From Eopsaltria australis (lineage: Eukaryota > Chordata > Aves > Passeriformes > Petroicidae): DNA of 64,000 bases. Shown here piece after piece: positions 1-13,964 of this stretch (positions are counted from its first letter, which is position 1; each line of letters starts with the position of its first letter). The DNA lies in contig JAVTVJ010000788.1 in assembly GCA_034509425.1 (NCBI GenBank), forward strand, positions 649,001 through 713,000, given 5' to 3'. The position numbers and the translations under genes were made by a program. Below the pieces are notes generated by a model. The model searched no databases. It saw only the letters and a list, made by a program, of their open reading frames with translations, and was not told where the DNA came from.

Positions 1-1603
1 GAAGCTTCCTGAAGGCAATGAAGGAAGGGAGATGCATAAAACAAATGCTGTGCTGAAGCACTTCCTGAAATTTGGTCCATAATGGGGAGTCCAGGATGTA
101 ATGATGTAAGTAATTGCTTGGAAGTTACGAGGGCCCAGGGGCAAGGAGCAGTCCATGGAGGAGCATGCCTCCCTGCTAGGCTGTGGTTGCACAGCCATGC
201 CATTTCCTTCCAGTCAGACTGAGGCACACATCCAGGTTTGGAACAACATCATCCCAAGCCTTGAACTCAGATCTGTTCACAGAAGGGCCATTGCAAAGGC
301 AAAATGGGCAGGTGGTGCACAGGCAGCTTTGCTTTCTGAAGCCTGAGCTAGCATTTTTAACTCATGAGAATTGTCTACAACAACTTGTCTGGGACTTGAC
401 TTCCCACTGAAAGAGACTGGACAAGAGATTTTTAATCCCACCTCTTCATGTCCCCTTCCAAGACTGGGTGCTCAAGAGTACCCATTGCACTGCTGTTTCC
501 CTTCCCCAGACTGGGACCCTCCCTGGGCCCCAGGCAGCCTTAGTGGGGACATGCCATGGCAGGAGCAGCACTGGGCTGCTTGGGGTCATAGCAGGGGCAC
601 AGCACTGTCAGACCTGGTGAGGGCAGCCTCGTGATACCTGGGAAGGGGCTGGTGATGCTAACCTTGGGTAAGACTCAGAAAGGATGCTCTGTATGCTGAC
701 CTGGAGGGAGCAGGGTTCCAGCTCCCTGCAGCAGCAACCACAGCCCTGCAGGAGCTGCACAGCTCTCTGGGTTATAAAACTGTATTTGTTCCTGCATTTC
801 AGGTAAATGGCACTGTTTTGCAATTTTCCTTGGGTTTTGCACTTCTTGGTTTTCCACTAAAGTCTATGGCTTAGTGCAAAGTTGAGAGTTGGGAAAATCT
901 GGATGCCAAGTGGCAGATCTGTGACAGAAAACAGTACCCAAGTTCAGCCACGAACTTTTCTCCTCTCTTCTTGGTTGAGACAGGACAAATCCAATTCCAC
1001 AACTCCCCCCCCAAGCCACCTAATGTCTGGAGGGAGCATGCCTGGTATAGAAAATGTCAAGATTTTGATTATGGTTTTAAGAAATGCAAATCAGGACCTT
1101 AAATGAAAGAGGGATTGGACTTCGGGCATGCCCACTGCCACAAACAAAACTGGCAGCCTATATTACAGGGAACAAGGAAACTAAAAATACAGTATATTAG
1201 AACTTGATTCACATGCATAATTCTGTTTGAAAATGTTTTGGGTTTAAGCAGGGGAGTGATTGATTGTCAATTGCTGAGAACCTCACCCCATGCTCAGTAA
1301 ATACTCTGCAAGCAGAGAGGCAGTGTCCGTGAATGATCAAGAAGCTCTCGAAGCTTACAGCACTATGCAGTTATTACAGTCTGAGCATTTTTTAAGCAGA
1401 GCAAATATTTGCTTTCAATTTCACGGCTAGCTGTTGCTGGTGACACATGCAGCCTCTATGGGCACAAGCACTCACTGGCTCCTTGTTTGCCTTTTGGTTT
1501 TCCGGCAGGAGAAGGGTTTGGTGCCAACGTGTAGTATTACAAATATAACATTATTTGCTTTTCTCTGACGTTCATCTGGTTTGAGATGGCTACTGATGCT
1601 TTT
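1..1603. other. Intergenic, no gene seen
   Basis: Short frames only, none with recognisable protein similarity or splice structure. Base composition is mixed. Confidence 0.6.
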
Positions 1604-1661
1604 CATTTAATTTCTCATGTGGATTAAACAAACATTTAATTTCTCATGTGGATTAAACAAA
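1604..1661. repeat. Perfect 29-bp tandem duplication
   Basis: Copies 1604-1632 and 1633-1661 are identical and read CATTTAATTTCTCATGTGGA and so on to TTAAACAAA. No coding context. Confidence 0.97.
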
Positions 1662-4600
1662 CACGTGCCACTCACAACAAACACTGCTGCTCATGACTCA
1701 TTAAGTTGTGCTTCCTAACCAGGTAATCAATTGCCTGAAAATGTTGCGACAACAGAGTTGATGACCTGTGTAATGTGAAAACGAGGGTAGCACAACCAAA
1801 GGCCGCCTTCTTCAGGCCTTTTGCACACAACAGTGCTGCGTTGGGGCTTCTGAAAATGGAGGGCTTTTCTTCTCATCATTTTAATCTCATGCTTGGAAAA
1901 CTTTTGGATTGAAATTTATGTTTTTCTCCCGACCCTTTTCCTTACCCTGCTTCCCTTTATTTAGGCTAACTTGCATCATAAATAACATTATGTCACATTA
2001 CATAATGAGAAAGGTGGAGCACCAACGTCATTAATTAGGTACAGACAAAACTCCCTTTTCAATACCTTCAGTCCGTATCTCTTTGCCAATTAAAAGACCA
2101 CACTGCCAGCTCACCTGCATTGCCCCATATGCTGATCCAGACCTCATCCCAGTATGCCCTATGGACACAGGGACATTAAGCACCCCCTCATGACGGAAGC
2201 ATACCTTCCCTCATTTTTGTGATAATATGCAAAATCTAGGTGGTCCATCTGAGGCTGTTTGAGTAAGGATACTTATTTGCGTGCTCTCTTAGAGTTTTGG
2301 AGTCTACACTGCACATTTGGAGAATGAAGTTAAATTTTTAAAAATAACTTTTCAATCTAGTGTTGAGCTGCTCTTGGAAAATACGTGTCTACTAGCAAAA
2401 GTGACTGCCATCCCCCTGCATTTATCTGGTCTAAAAATACTGTGTCATACAGAATTCTCTCATATTTCATTTGTGAGTCTATAATTTTCTCTAAGAATTT
2501 ATTTCTTGCTGTGGAAGTGGTTATTTTTTCCTATGCCAGTGACGCTAGTGCTTGAAGTGTTTATATCATTGTCATGCTGCTGAAGTAAAATTTGCCCTTG
2601 ATTTTCTACTCATCTGGATTTTTCTGTGTTAGCACATCCTGTGAGATGGCAACATAATAGAACACAGTTCATGGAGATGGGGTGCACTAACAAACTCCGG
2701 CAAGAAGAGGTCTGCACACTGAGTAAGGCAACCTTTTGAGCACACACGGCCACCTCTGGGTAAGATGTAGAAGCAAGCTTCAAAGCTCGGCAGAAGTGGA
2801 GGGAAGCTGCTCTAAGCCAAATTGGGTGTGTGTATGTTCGGCCACCCAGCAGAAGAGGTAGCTGGTACTTGCTCAGCAAAATGGAGAGATCTGTTCAATT
2901 TATCCCTTGAAGAGTGGGGAGGGGTAATGTATCACCTGCCTGATGTGAGAATAGGAAAGGAACAGTCAGTGATGTTCAGTGAAACTTAGTTTCATAGCAA
3001 ACTTCGGCTTGCTGCTTCTGTTTCAGGTCCATACAAGAGCTTGTGTTCATGCAAGCTTTTCTTATTTCTATTTTTTTTTTTTTTATTACACCAGTTCATC
3101 TAACAAAAGATATAATCCCTGCTTAAAAAACAAGTCTTGCTTATTTCTTATGCCTTTTGGCTACAATGATGCTACATCTTTTGATACAAATATATGTTGA
3201 ATACAACTTATTTTGCTATATATGACAGCATATTCTTGTCTTTCATTTTACATCATATGAAGGAGACATTATGTTCTTGTGAAAAAGTTTATGGAGGGAA
3301 GTCACAAAATTAAATTGTGATTCCTATGATTTTAAAATGGACTTTTCTGAGAATATGTATTCCTCTGCTACACCGCAGTTTTTCCACGGTCCTGTTTACA
3401 ATGTACAGAAAGATTTCAATGTTACTTCTTTGATATCTAAATTGAACAGTCTTCAGTTTATTTCTGCTTCCCCTGTCTTTGGTTTTGGATATATAGCTTT
3501 GTCTCTTTTCTGTTTTGCTGTTCCAGATGCACCTTTCAGACAAGTGGGAAGTGATTTATCTTTGATAGAAGTATGTTATGACATATAATGGTCTTATTGA
3601 TTTATCATGCTGTTATCCTCAGATGTGCTTTCCTTGCAGAACTGTTTTCTGTGTTCAAGAAATGAGCAGCTGAAATTCTGATAATCCCAAGCTAAATCTG
3701 AATCATGCTCATAAATCTAAATATAAAACTAATAGCAAGATGTGATCAGAGTTTGCATATGTCAGCTTCATTTGCAAAATCAAATTCTGACAGGAAAAGG
3801 GAAACAAGAAAATCATCCTCAAGAGGATCCTAATTGCCTCCAAATTTGAATATTTTTATGTTTTTTCATTTGATCCTCTTTAAGGATCAAATACATCAGG
3901 ATGGTGCTTCCCATACAGGAAATTTAAGAGACAGAAAATAATGTTAAAAGGTCTTGCATTGCATCAGAATGAAAATAAAATATTTGTAGCAAGGGGAGAA
4001 TGAGAGGTTAATTTAAAGGAAATAGTTGCATTTTCATAACTTTGCTACTTAGCAGCAGCAGGCAGGAATTTTCCTAATTTTCTCGGAAGTATCGGTCACT
4101 ATCTGGTCAGTGGGAAGGAAGCATAGCAATATTGTTCATTGTACTGTCATATGACCTCACCCAGTGGATAACAGTGGCTTTGCCAGCCCACGTGAGGGGC
4201 TGGGGGAAGCTCCGGCATCGCAGCATCGCCACTGGCCTCTGCTCAACAGCTTCTGGGAGCACACAGGGTGAGGTGGCACCCGCCTTCAAACAGAGCATTC
4301 ACACAGCACCAGCAGCAAAGCATTCACATAGCAGCCACCTCTGGTCGACTATCTTCATCTTCCTAATTCTCCTGCTGACAAGTTGTGGGGATGGATGAGG
4401 CTTACAGCAGGCCTGAAAGCCTCTTGGACATGGACTTAAAAGCGATCAGAGTTTACCCGTGAGAAAGCACCGTGAGACAGTGATGGTATGAACACCTGCA
4501 GCCACAGTGAGGGACAGCCAAGAAGATAATCAAGGGGGATGTTTTGCACTGGACCAAGAGATGGCCTTGCTGAGGAGCATCAGGAATGTGGAGGAAGACT

Positions 4601-7600
4601 TGCAGTGTACAGTTAACCACTTGTGTAGCTTGTTAGGATGTGCTGGGAAAAATTCTTGTTATGTAGACAGCCTTGGTGTTGTTTGTCATGTAGCCAATAA
4701 CAGCACATCACAGTAGCTGGGAAAAAGGGTATGAAGATGCTAGCACCAACTGATAAAGGAGCTTTTCTTTATCCTTGGACTACTCACGTGTCGTGTGTCC
4801 GTCTCTACTGCAACAACAAGTCTCCCTCCAGAAGTGCCCATGGCTTCCCTGAAACACCTTCAGATCCGTTAGCTGAGAAGTTCCTTGGAACATTTACTGT
4901 GAAAGGAGAGCTGTGAGAAATTCTTTGACTGGTGCAGCTGAAGGAATGTCTGGGAATATTTGTAAGAACCCATTTAAGCTGAAAAAGTGGTGTGTTCAAC
5001 GGCCAAATGCCTGGAAAATGCATCCCAGAGGCACAGTTTGTTTTTGGCCATGCTGACGCCATGCCCTCTCTTATGGGTGCCATGTCTGATGCTGTGAAAT
5101 GCACGCAGGTATTTCAGCCTGGAAAATATAATGAGAACAGTTTTGGTAAGGATCCAGCAGAGTTTGTAATAGGATTAGGTATTCACAGCAGGCCTGGGAG
5201 CTGGGGTAACTCTTCTCATGCCGCAGGGATTCTCCCTGTCACCTTTCTCAGGACACATCTCGGTTACTTGCTTGTTTCAGTGAAAAATTTGAGCTCCAAT
5301 TTCCTTCTTCAGTTTCCAAATTAATTCTGTATAGGAGGTCTTGAGAAAAAAAAAACTTGTTTTAGGCTTGAGTCCAAAACTACTTTAAAATAAGCATTAG
5401 TTAGTGAGATCATTCCAGCATATACTTAATTTGGATCCCCAGAGCCCTGTGCAATGTGCAGGGAAGACCAACTTTGCCTTTAAGTTCGGGCAAGGCTGGT
5501 GCAAGTGCTGCTCTTCTCCTCCAGCAGCATCATCAGACTTGGAGTACAGCTGCTTATGTTCCCACAATAAAAGCAACCTTAGGATGGTAATAATGATGCT
5601 GTCAGGTTTGAAGATGGCTTTAATAATTCCCAGACATTCTTCTGTGTAGAAAATTTGGTTAGATGATAAGTGAAGACCTTCATTGGATCTTGGAGGGGGT
5701 TTGCAGCTCTCTTTCTGTTTGTGCCTCAATCAATCCTTGTTAACTTTGTGGTTGGTTTAAAAAAGGTGAAGGTAAACGTGTGACAGCTAGTACCAATATC
5801 ACGAGATCATCATTGTTATGACTATAAACCTCTTCAAAGCAAAGAATTTATCTATTTTTGTGTCTTCCAGATAAGTGAACAATTTGGCAACAGCAACATG
5901 ATCCAAATTAATTATTCAAAATCTAAACTTCTTGCAATTTCTGTGTTGCTATGATCTTTAAAATAATTCACCACTGTCATCTGCCTTTGTTGCAGCCAAC
6001 TATAAAGAAGAATGAAAATGGCCTCACATTCCATTAACATATTTCTTCACATTGTTATTCTTTTCAATAGGCAAAGTTATCCTTCCTCAAAACACAAGCA
6101 TAGTTCAGGCCATCTATTTTGTTCCACTAAGGCTGTTTTTAAATCCCCAAGAACAAAGATCATTTCCTATGAGTCAAGGCAAATTCCTCCCTTCAAATGT
6201 GAGTATCACCATCAATCTTTTGGCCAGGAAAAATACTTACTCTCTTTTCCTTCCTATCTGATTCCTGGAAAATTGCATCATTCCTATCATATTTTTAAAA
6301 AATATTTTCAGGAAGTGAAGTTTCTAACTCAAGGTCAGAACCTTGTTTATGACTTTGCAATTTTTATGAGATCCTTGTGATTCAAAATATTGTAATTTAC
6401 TGTGAGTAGAAAAGCCTACAGCACCACTGGTATATTTTGGTATAGAGTGACAATCCTGGGATCACTGTTTCCCTAGGGAATGAGTAAGTTTTGCATTTTA
6501 TATTTGTAGCACCAAAATTCATCAGTATAAGAGCTTTTTACAAAGTGACAGAGGCGCACACATGCCTGTGTATTTGCCCTGTAGCTGCTTAGGAGGAGGA
6601 GGAGGAATGCTCTGCCTGCCCTGTGCCTGTAAGGCTGTTGTGAGGCTGCATCAGCCTTTACTGCCCAGCATATCTTGGCTACCCTGCTCATCTTGGCTGC
6701 CCTGAGACACTTTGCTGTGCCAGGAACGAGTACTTTGTACCCTTCTTTGTTTTCCAGGACTGGTTTGCTCATTGTCACCTTGAAAACCAGGACAGGAAAA
6801 GGTTTATGTATCTTTGTCTAAAAGTCAGAAATGAGTGAAGTCTGAAAAAACTTAGTCATCCCTTTTTGACTTATTTATGATAGTTACCCACTCTAAGAAT
6901 CCATATTTAAATGGTGATGTGGGCCTCCATGCTACTCCAATAAGCTACCTCCTTGATTTCACTGAGCACATAAATGCTAGTAATTTCTCACAGTCAGCAG
7001 GAAAGGTTCTGGCTTACAGTGATTTACTTTATTGCTTATGTTAATGCGCCAGTGGGATAGAAGATAGCCTTGTGGGCACTAAGTAACAAGAGTTAAGTAA
7101 TGACTCAGGTTGCCCTTGGAGACTGTCAACACACACAGTTTTCACCACTATTTTTTTCACATGATTTCAAAATAATTCCAAGTGCTTATGAACACTTATC
7201 AATTGAGCTTCTTTACAGGCTGGGGTTGCTGATGTTCAGTTCTTTACACATTCTGTTATATGTACCTTATCCAGGATTATCTACACAATGTCCTTTTTCT
7301 GTTTCTGTTCAGGGAAGGCAAGGACACAAACAAATAACCACAAAATGGCTTTGGGATTTCTGATGTTTTGCACAGGCCTTCTTCTCATCTCCCTTTTCAT
7401 TTGTTAGTGAGTCTACTTTTTCTCTTCTCCAACATTATGAAATCATTCTTTTTTTCTTTTCCTCTTAAGGCTTGTTTTCTTCTGTGTTTCTTCTGGCTTG
7501 CTCTCCTCCCCTGTGACTTGTGCTTCAGCGACTCCCATTGCCAACTCAAAAAATGCTGGTTTTGTCTACATTTTCACTCCTGCTTGTGGGAGCCCTCGGT

Positions 7601-8245
7601 GACACTGACCTGATTGTGCACATGTTGGGAAGGGTGAGAAGGAGACCTGAGGGACCAGCAGACCCCACTGTGATGGGTGCTTGGCCAACAGTGGTGGCTC
7701 CTTTCCCTGTTCAGGACAACTGGCTGCTGGCAGCTCTTATTCCCACCCTTCAACCACCAAGATCAAGCAGCCTTTTTGTTAGCACACACTAGAGTTTTTG
7801 TCTTGGACACCTTTCTTCTTTGGGCAGCAGCCAGCTAAGTGGCCTGACCACCTCTTTGCCCCTTTCAGCTCCCTGGAAGGCTGCAGGGAAAGTGGACTCA
7901 TGGCTAAAAACAACTCTGGCTAACAAAAAAAAGCACAAACTGTGAAGATTTGTAAGCCAGATCAGTGTGCAGGGTAGCAGGTAAGCATGGCCAGGTTGCA
8001 GCAGGAGGATGCAGAGAAGACTTTGTGCAGTTACATTTTCAGTTATGCTCTCCAGCGCCAAAGGCAATCCGTAGTTTAGTAACATTAATGCATCAGTTGG
8101 CTTTCATAGTCACTACCATGATATTGCAATATTTCTCACTATTTCTTTACCACTGAGTCTTTCTATTCCTCCTCTTTTATACTTCTATAAAACATGGCAG
8201 TCAATTGCTAGACTGGGTGGGAAGGACCTAGGTACTTCTGCTTGG
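1662..8245. other. Intergenic, no gene seen
   Basis: AT-rich DNA with short unrelated frames (longest about 120 codons at 6012-6380, with no known motif). By human synteny SLC38A1 is expected further to the left on the same strand, but I recognise none of its exons here. Confidence 0.6.
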
Positions 8246-8250
8246 AAATC

Positions 8251-10371
8251 TGTTAAGATTTACAATCCTTGAAAAGATGATATGGGAAGCTACAAAGCAA
8301 ATGGAAAGTAAAGGCATTTATTGATGAGAAGAAAGGAAGTGCCGAGAGTTTGTAAAACCTTGGGAAAATTAGAAAAGTGAATGGTCTTAGGAGGGGGAAG
8401 GGAAAGCTACAATACTTTAGTCTGCGGAACAGTGAGAGAAATGCAAGCAGGAAAGATTCTGCAGTGGAACTTCCGTAGTTTATCTCTGTGTTATTGAACT
8501 ATGTATAATAACTCATTGTGCACAGACAGGGAAAACACCATTCCAGTAACTTCAGCAGGGAGAAGTCTGAATCACATGGGCAATTTGACTCTGATAACAG
8601 CAGAACAGACAGAAACAAAATAAACTGTACAAGTACTTTAGATTCCATGTATTTAATTTACTCAGTATTTATAAAAATAAGAAGGCAATAAAAGTAGTTA
8701 CTCTAAGTAGTTGTCATAAGGTAATTGCTATTAAAAATTCCCGGTGTAGAAAGAGGAGGTGGAGTCGGAAATGAGGTAGCCTGCATAAACTCCGCCTACC
8801 TAAAAAAACTCATACAACCAGGAAAGCACCTGAAGAACTTCTCTTTGAGGCTCCCAGTTTGCAGAAGAGAGATGCTGCTCTCCTCTCCTCTGCACCGGCT
8901 GGGTAAGGTCTCTCCCAGACAACATGGTCTGGGGACTGCTAACCCACCTGGTGTGGGGGGCGGGGGAGGGGAGAGAGAGAGAGAAAACTCAAGCTGCTTC
9001 ATCTTGCTGTCCTTGGCTAAAGAACTTCATCAGCTCTGTTTGCCTAGCCTGGGCTAGGCTGGTTACCCCCCCCACCTCTCCACGGCACAGCCCAGCGAGA
9101 AGAGGGTTTGGAGTTGGGCCCCGTGGACTTCGGGAGCACCCCGCCTGGTCAGCCCTGCAGCAAACTCAGCACGGGAGAGGGACAGAGGGAGCTCAGACTG
9201 AGCCCCTCCCGCAGCTCAGGTGCGGCTTCGTTTACTCCTTGCAACTGCGCGGGAGGGAGAAAAGACTTGAATTAAGCCTCTCCCGCAGCTCGAACACAGC
9301 TTCTGCTGGGTGGCTCCCACGCACACTCTGACACAGAAGGGGGCTTAAACCAGCCCCCTGCAGCACGGACACGGTCCCGCCGGGCCCCTGCGATTCAAAT
9401 GCGGCTTGGATGAGAGCCGGCATGGATGGGCTCTTTTCCTTCAGTTCAAGCACGGACTTAACAACACTCAAACCATGCGGGCGAAAGCCACGTGACCATT
9501 GCCCAGCCGAAAGACAAATTAACTGTTTCTTTCTAATATCAGAATAAGACTTTAAAAACATTCATTTCTCCTTCTCACACAGAAAGAGCATAAAAATAAA
9601 GGCACCTACAGAAAGTACAACATAGAGACTTTAAGTTAATAACTATAACTAAGCTTATTTTTCAAAGAAGGAAGAGATGAAGAGTGCTTTACTGCTGAAA
9701 GTTCTTTTGTAAAAACATGTTGATAAAGTTAGCTGTAATACACCCTGTAATATATGAATAATGGTCTAAAAGAAGTGAGAAAACGGGAATATAATGTTCT
9801 AAGTTATAAGCAGTAGACTGAGACTTTTGTGTATTAAGATTTTTTTCTTTCCTCGCCCCAGGAAAACAGTAGAAGACTTGTGTTGTTGACGATAAAGTAA
9901 GGGGATGTCGTTGTCACTGTAACAGAAACATTTGCTCTCAAAAAGAACACCTCAGTGACCATCATATGTCCATTGGTGTGGCCCTGAGAAAGCTACTGAA
10001 ATGGGAAGGGGTCTAGAAAAGCAAATACCTCTCTTCAATGAGAGAATCGCTTACTAGAAAGCTAATAACCATAGAAACTGTGTTTCCTATGGGAGTTAAC
10101 ATGATAAAACAAAAGAAAGCTTCTCTCTACATAAATTAAGAAAACTGTAAAGTTCCAGAGGTGGTAGATTAACTATAAGTTGAAGTGTTACCTTTTGTAT
10201 GGTCAACAAGAAAGAAAATAAGAAAGGTGGGGAGGGGAAAAGAGTGTTCTGAAAAGTTCAGTGTTGATGCCTAATTATTATTCCTGTTTTAAGTCTGTTA
10301 ATAAAATTCCTTTTTGTATTCCTTAAAGTATAAGCCTGCTTTTGCCTACTATTAATCCTTATATCACAACA
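8251..10371. mobile_element. Candidate long LTR or ERV-derived element
   Basis: The block starts TGTTAAG and ends ATCACAACA, giving TGTT...AACA ends, and is flanked by AAATC on both sides (8246-8250 and 10372-10376). Near its right end is AATAAAATTCC followed by T-rich bases, like an LTR polyadenylation region in the plus sense. A minus-sense AATAAA also exists near 8317, so orientation is uncertain. A 5-bp duplication would suit an ERVL-type integrase. No retroviral frame is visible. The boundaries rest on short matches in AT-rich DNA. Confidence 0.4.
9151..9460 (+). repeat. GC-rich block of decayed tandem units
   Basis: The motif AGCCCCTCCCGCAGCTC recurs in degraded form at 9151, 9201, 9274, 9351, 9382 and 9430, followed each time by a GCGGCTT or GCACGGAC-like run. 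Units are 30-77 bp. The block is much richer in GC and CpG than its surroundings and sits inside the candidate LTR element. Confidence 0.6.
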
Positions 10372-10376
10372 AAATC

Positions 10377-13327
10377 AAATAATCTAAACTACAAAATTAA
10401 TCTTCACACCTAATTTTGATCCCCAAACCTCTGAAACCACAACAGTAGTTGTTGATGCCTTTTTCAGAGGGATTTCATGTTTCTTTAATGATTCTGCATG
10501 ACAAAAATTGTGTCTGATTCTTTCCAACACTTAGCCATATTCAAGTAAGAAAGGAAATACTTCAGAGGTTTAGTTTTGGTCAAGCTGCTAGAAAATGCAG
10601 AAGACTAATGTTCCTTGCCAAGCTAAAATTTGCAGGGGAGGACAGCTGGATATTCTAGTAGTTAGCCATGCTCAGACATAATAACTGCCATAGGAATTCT
10701 CCACTGGGACTTGGAGATAAGCAGTGTGTTGATCCAAGATACTGATTGTTTAAATATGTTGAGAAATTTAACCACAAGACGGAAACTGGCTCTGCTAAGT
10801 GCAGGAGTAGTGAACTGCTGCATTTGACCTACCACAATGGGTGGAAATTTGTGGCAGCAAGAAAACAAAAACATTTGTTTTATGTTAAATTACAAACTTG
10901 GTTTTGAAATACAATGTGACCAGGATGGTGACATTGCCTGTATTTTCTTTGGTAGTTTATAGGAACTCACTGCAGAACTTAGGGCTGGGTCTTGGGGGAA
11001 AAAAAGCCTGCTGCACTTAGATCTCATAATCAATTCAGTGTTCACATTACCCGTATAAGATCTGAAGGAGCAAGAATGTGAAATACACCATATGTGAAAT
11101 AAATGCTCTCATGGAGGAAATGAAGATTAAAAGCCGGCTTGCAGTGGCTGTCAGAGTGAGTACAGGCTTCCTTAGTGCAATGTGTGAGAGGAATTTGAGA
11201 GTCATGGACCTTTCTGGGACTGAGGAAAACAATCTAGGTATGGAAATCAGTATTGGCTCTTGTCTGGTTTACTGGAAGAGGTTTACTTGTGTTCACTTCC
11301 CCATTTGACTTTTTACTGTCTTCCCATGTACGTGCAAATAGATTAGAATGGCCCTTGAACCTCTGTTCCCAGTGTGCCCATGCAAACTTAGATCATTACA
11401 TTAATCAGGACTCATTTGCGTCAAAATATTTCCTGAGATACCCATGGTTTTAATAACCTGTTTAGAAGAATGTAAGCCTTGCTTGTGCCTGGAAATGCCA
11501 TTTTTGCAGTAAAGTGAGAGAGAAACCTTTGGAATCTGATCTTTGGGAAGAAAGCAAGTGCCAAAATCTGGTACAAACAGAAAACATGCAGCCCCTCTGA
11601 GCTGAGTGCAGGCTATGGATAGTCCCCCATGGGCTGTCAGTCCATGTTAGTACAAATATTGTAATTTTCTGCTCTCAAGATATTTCAGCTTGAGAAGGAT
11701 GCAGTGGCATTACTACTCCTGGCACTGCTCCTTGGCAGGAAATACCTGCACCCAGTGCTGGCCCCTGGTAACTTCAGCAGCTTCTTGTGACAGCTCAGTT
11801 TCCTGAAGCCAGTATTCTTAGGAACTTCCTCACTGGTTTCCCAGAAAAACGCATCCCTCATATGTAATTTTCATTTAAGTCCAGTAATCCTCACAGAGCA
11901 ACGGTTTCATAGCAGTTGTCTCCTCAGTAGTGTCAGAAAAGCAAGCACAAATGCAAATATTTTAGGGGCAGCTGTATTCAAACTGATCGTCTGACAGTCT
12001 CCTGGTTGCCACTGTTTTCTGATGGACAAAGAGGGAAACTGCTCATGCTCTCTGTGGCTGCTCTTCACTTCTCCACAAAGCTGAGGCTCTGCTGTGGCCT
12101 TTTGGGTCCCCATCTTAGCACTTTCCTCGGTGTTTTCCTCAGCCATGGTGCTGGGGCATGCTCCCTATGCTTTGTCCACAGCAGAAACTCTTGCCATTTT
12201 TAGTCATTGCCTGAGTCCTCAGTGGGGTTTGAGTGGGGCCTCCAGGTGACAGCACCGCAGGCAGGGAGAGGTGCCTGGAGAGTGGTTCATGCCACGATTC
12301 ATGAGACCTGTCTGTCTGTTCTATGCAGTCCCCTGGGCTCCATCCCCAAGGTACATTCCACCAGCACATTAAGTCATCTCACTGCACTGTGCAGGAAGGA
12401 GCAATATTGGAGGTTCAGGAACTGATATTTATTTTAACAAAAACTAGACATGATTGACCACATTAGCCCCAGCCCAATAACTCCTGAGCATCTGGGAATA
12501 CCCAGAGCACCTCACTTGGCTCCATTTAATTTTACTGCAATCTGAGCTGTTTGGAGATGATGTGAAGAAGATTATTAAAATCAGGAAAAAGCTAGTTATA
12601 TAAGCTACACTTGCTTTCCAAGACCCATACTGAGTTTCTACATTATTGCTAGTACATATCCAACATACATCACCCATCAATTTATGTTCTGCAATTAGAA
12701 AACCATTTTTTTTCTTTTTCTATATGTAAATATTAATGAAAATAAAAATTAGTACATTTCTAATTTAAATAATATTTTCAAATATGGCTGGTTATGCCAT
12801 CCATTACTGGGATTACATGCCTGTTCTCTCATTGAAGTATGTTTTTGTTCTTTCAAATGATACCTAGCTTCAGATGATTCTCCTGGTGTTTTCCATCGTG
12901 AATAACTACAGTAGGACAGTTCTCTGTGGAAAAACAATCAGACTAAATCGTTTAGCCCCTTTGAGAATAAAATCAGGGAAAAGAGTACATTTTCTTGTAC
13001 TAAAATAATAAATCATATTTCCTGGAGAAGTTGTCCGTACCATCCTCTACAGCAGGGCTTCGTGCTCAGCCAAAGGCTTGAGAGGCAAGGATTGCCTGAA
13101 CGGAGTGTGGAAGTGGCCTACTCTGGGCTGATGAAGAGCTGGAGGGGTGTCCAGAGAACAAAAAAATAAGGCTTATAGTTACAGTGGTGGCCAGAAGGAG
13201 ACCAGATGGGCAGAGAGTAGAAAAATCAAAGGAATATATTTCCAGATGTGCATGGGTTAAGTAAATGTGGAAGGATTGGTGCTGGGCTGGGGCAGGCACA
13301 TAGTCAGAAAGGAAGTGGGATGAAGGA
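10377..13327. other. Intergenic, no gene seen
   Basis: Nothing beyond short chance frames. A moderately GC-rich patch at about 11690-12400 has no recognised identity. Confidence 0.6.
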
Positions 13328-13333
13328 AGGTGG

Positions 13334-13964
13334 TGTTGCATCCATGCTTGCCTGGCTGAAGGTCTTCTGGCTGCAGACCTGTGGCGTGAGTTACAAGAGG
13401 GTCCACTGCCTCTCGGAGGTTCCCTTGTCACCGGGAGTAGAATCCCTGGCTCTCTTGGGTACAGCAGCCTAGCGGGAGTAGAATCCCTGGCTCTCTTGGG
13501 TACAGCAGCCTAGTGAGGAACTGTGTATCTAATCGCTGGGTAGCTCTGGGAGGGATCTTTCCTGCGGGGATAGAAGGATACAATGACACAAGGTCGGTTG
13601 CACCTGGGGGAAAGACCTTGAGCACTGGGGACCTCAGCTTTTATTGTGTACAAGGTAGCCAATCCCCAAGTAGCTCGGAGGAGGGATGAGGGAGGGACAA
13701 AGGGGTAAGGGCCAACAGGGGTAACAGAGGGGAGGAGGAAGGGTAATAGACATCAACATAAACAAATGATCAACCGAGTGTAGAAGAACTTTCTGGAACC
13801 AGGGAGGGGGGAGCAGGTGATGGGCAGGGCGTCCAGCCCCTTCTTGGCCCAACCTTATTCTGGCCTCAACCACTGGGGAACTCCACCCCAAGGATGTTTT
13901 CCTTAGGGCTCAGCCATTCCCCAGGGCTTCCGAATGGGGAACGGCAAAGCAAACACCCCCAACA
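13334..13964 (-). mobile_element. Solo LTR of an endogenous retrovirus, class II-like
   Basis: The 631-bp element begins TGTTG and ends CAACA on its own (minus) strand. It is flanked by identical 6-bp target-site duplications, AGGTGG at 13328-13333 and 13965-13970. An AATAAA lies at 13645-13640, followed by AGCTGAGGTCCCC and a pyrimidine-rich stretch, as expected for R-U5. No gag, pol or env frame adjoins either side, so it is a recombined solo LTR. A 6-bp duplication suits class II (ERVK/alpha-beta-like) integrases, but the family is not otherwise proven. Confidence 0.8.
13432..13513 (-). repeat. Perfect 41-bp tandem duplication inside the LTR
   Basis: Two adjacent identical 41-bp copies, 13432-13472 and 13473-13513, lie in the U5 side of the solo LTR. 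No mismatch is seen, so the duplication is recent or constrained. Confidence 0.95.

Noticed and set aside
8924..9561. GC-rich patch as SLC38A1 first exon
   Set aside because: Position and strand would suit SLC38A1, but no SLC38A1 coding sequence or convincing donor was found, and the tandem decay fits a repeat better.
13066..13431. Retroviral gag remnant beside the LTR
   Set aside because: The 121-codon minus frame has no gag features, and the target-site duplications show that only an LTR was left.
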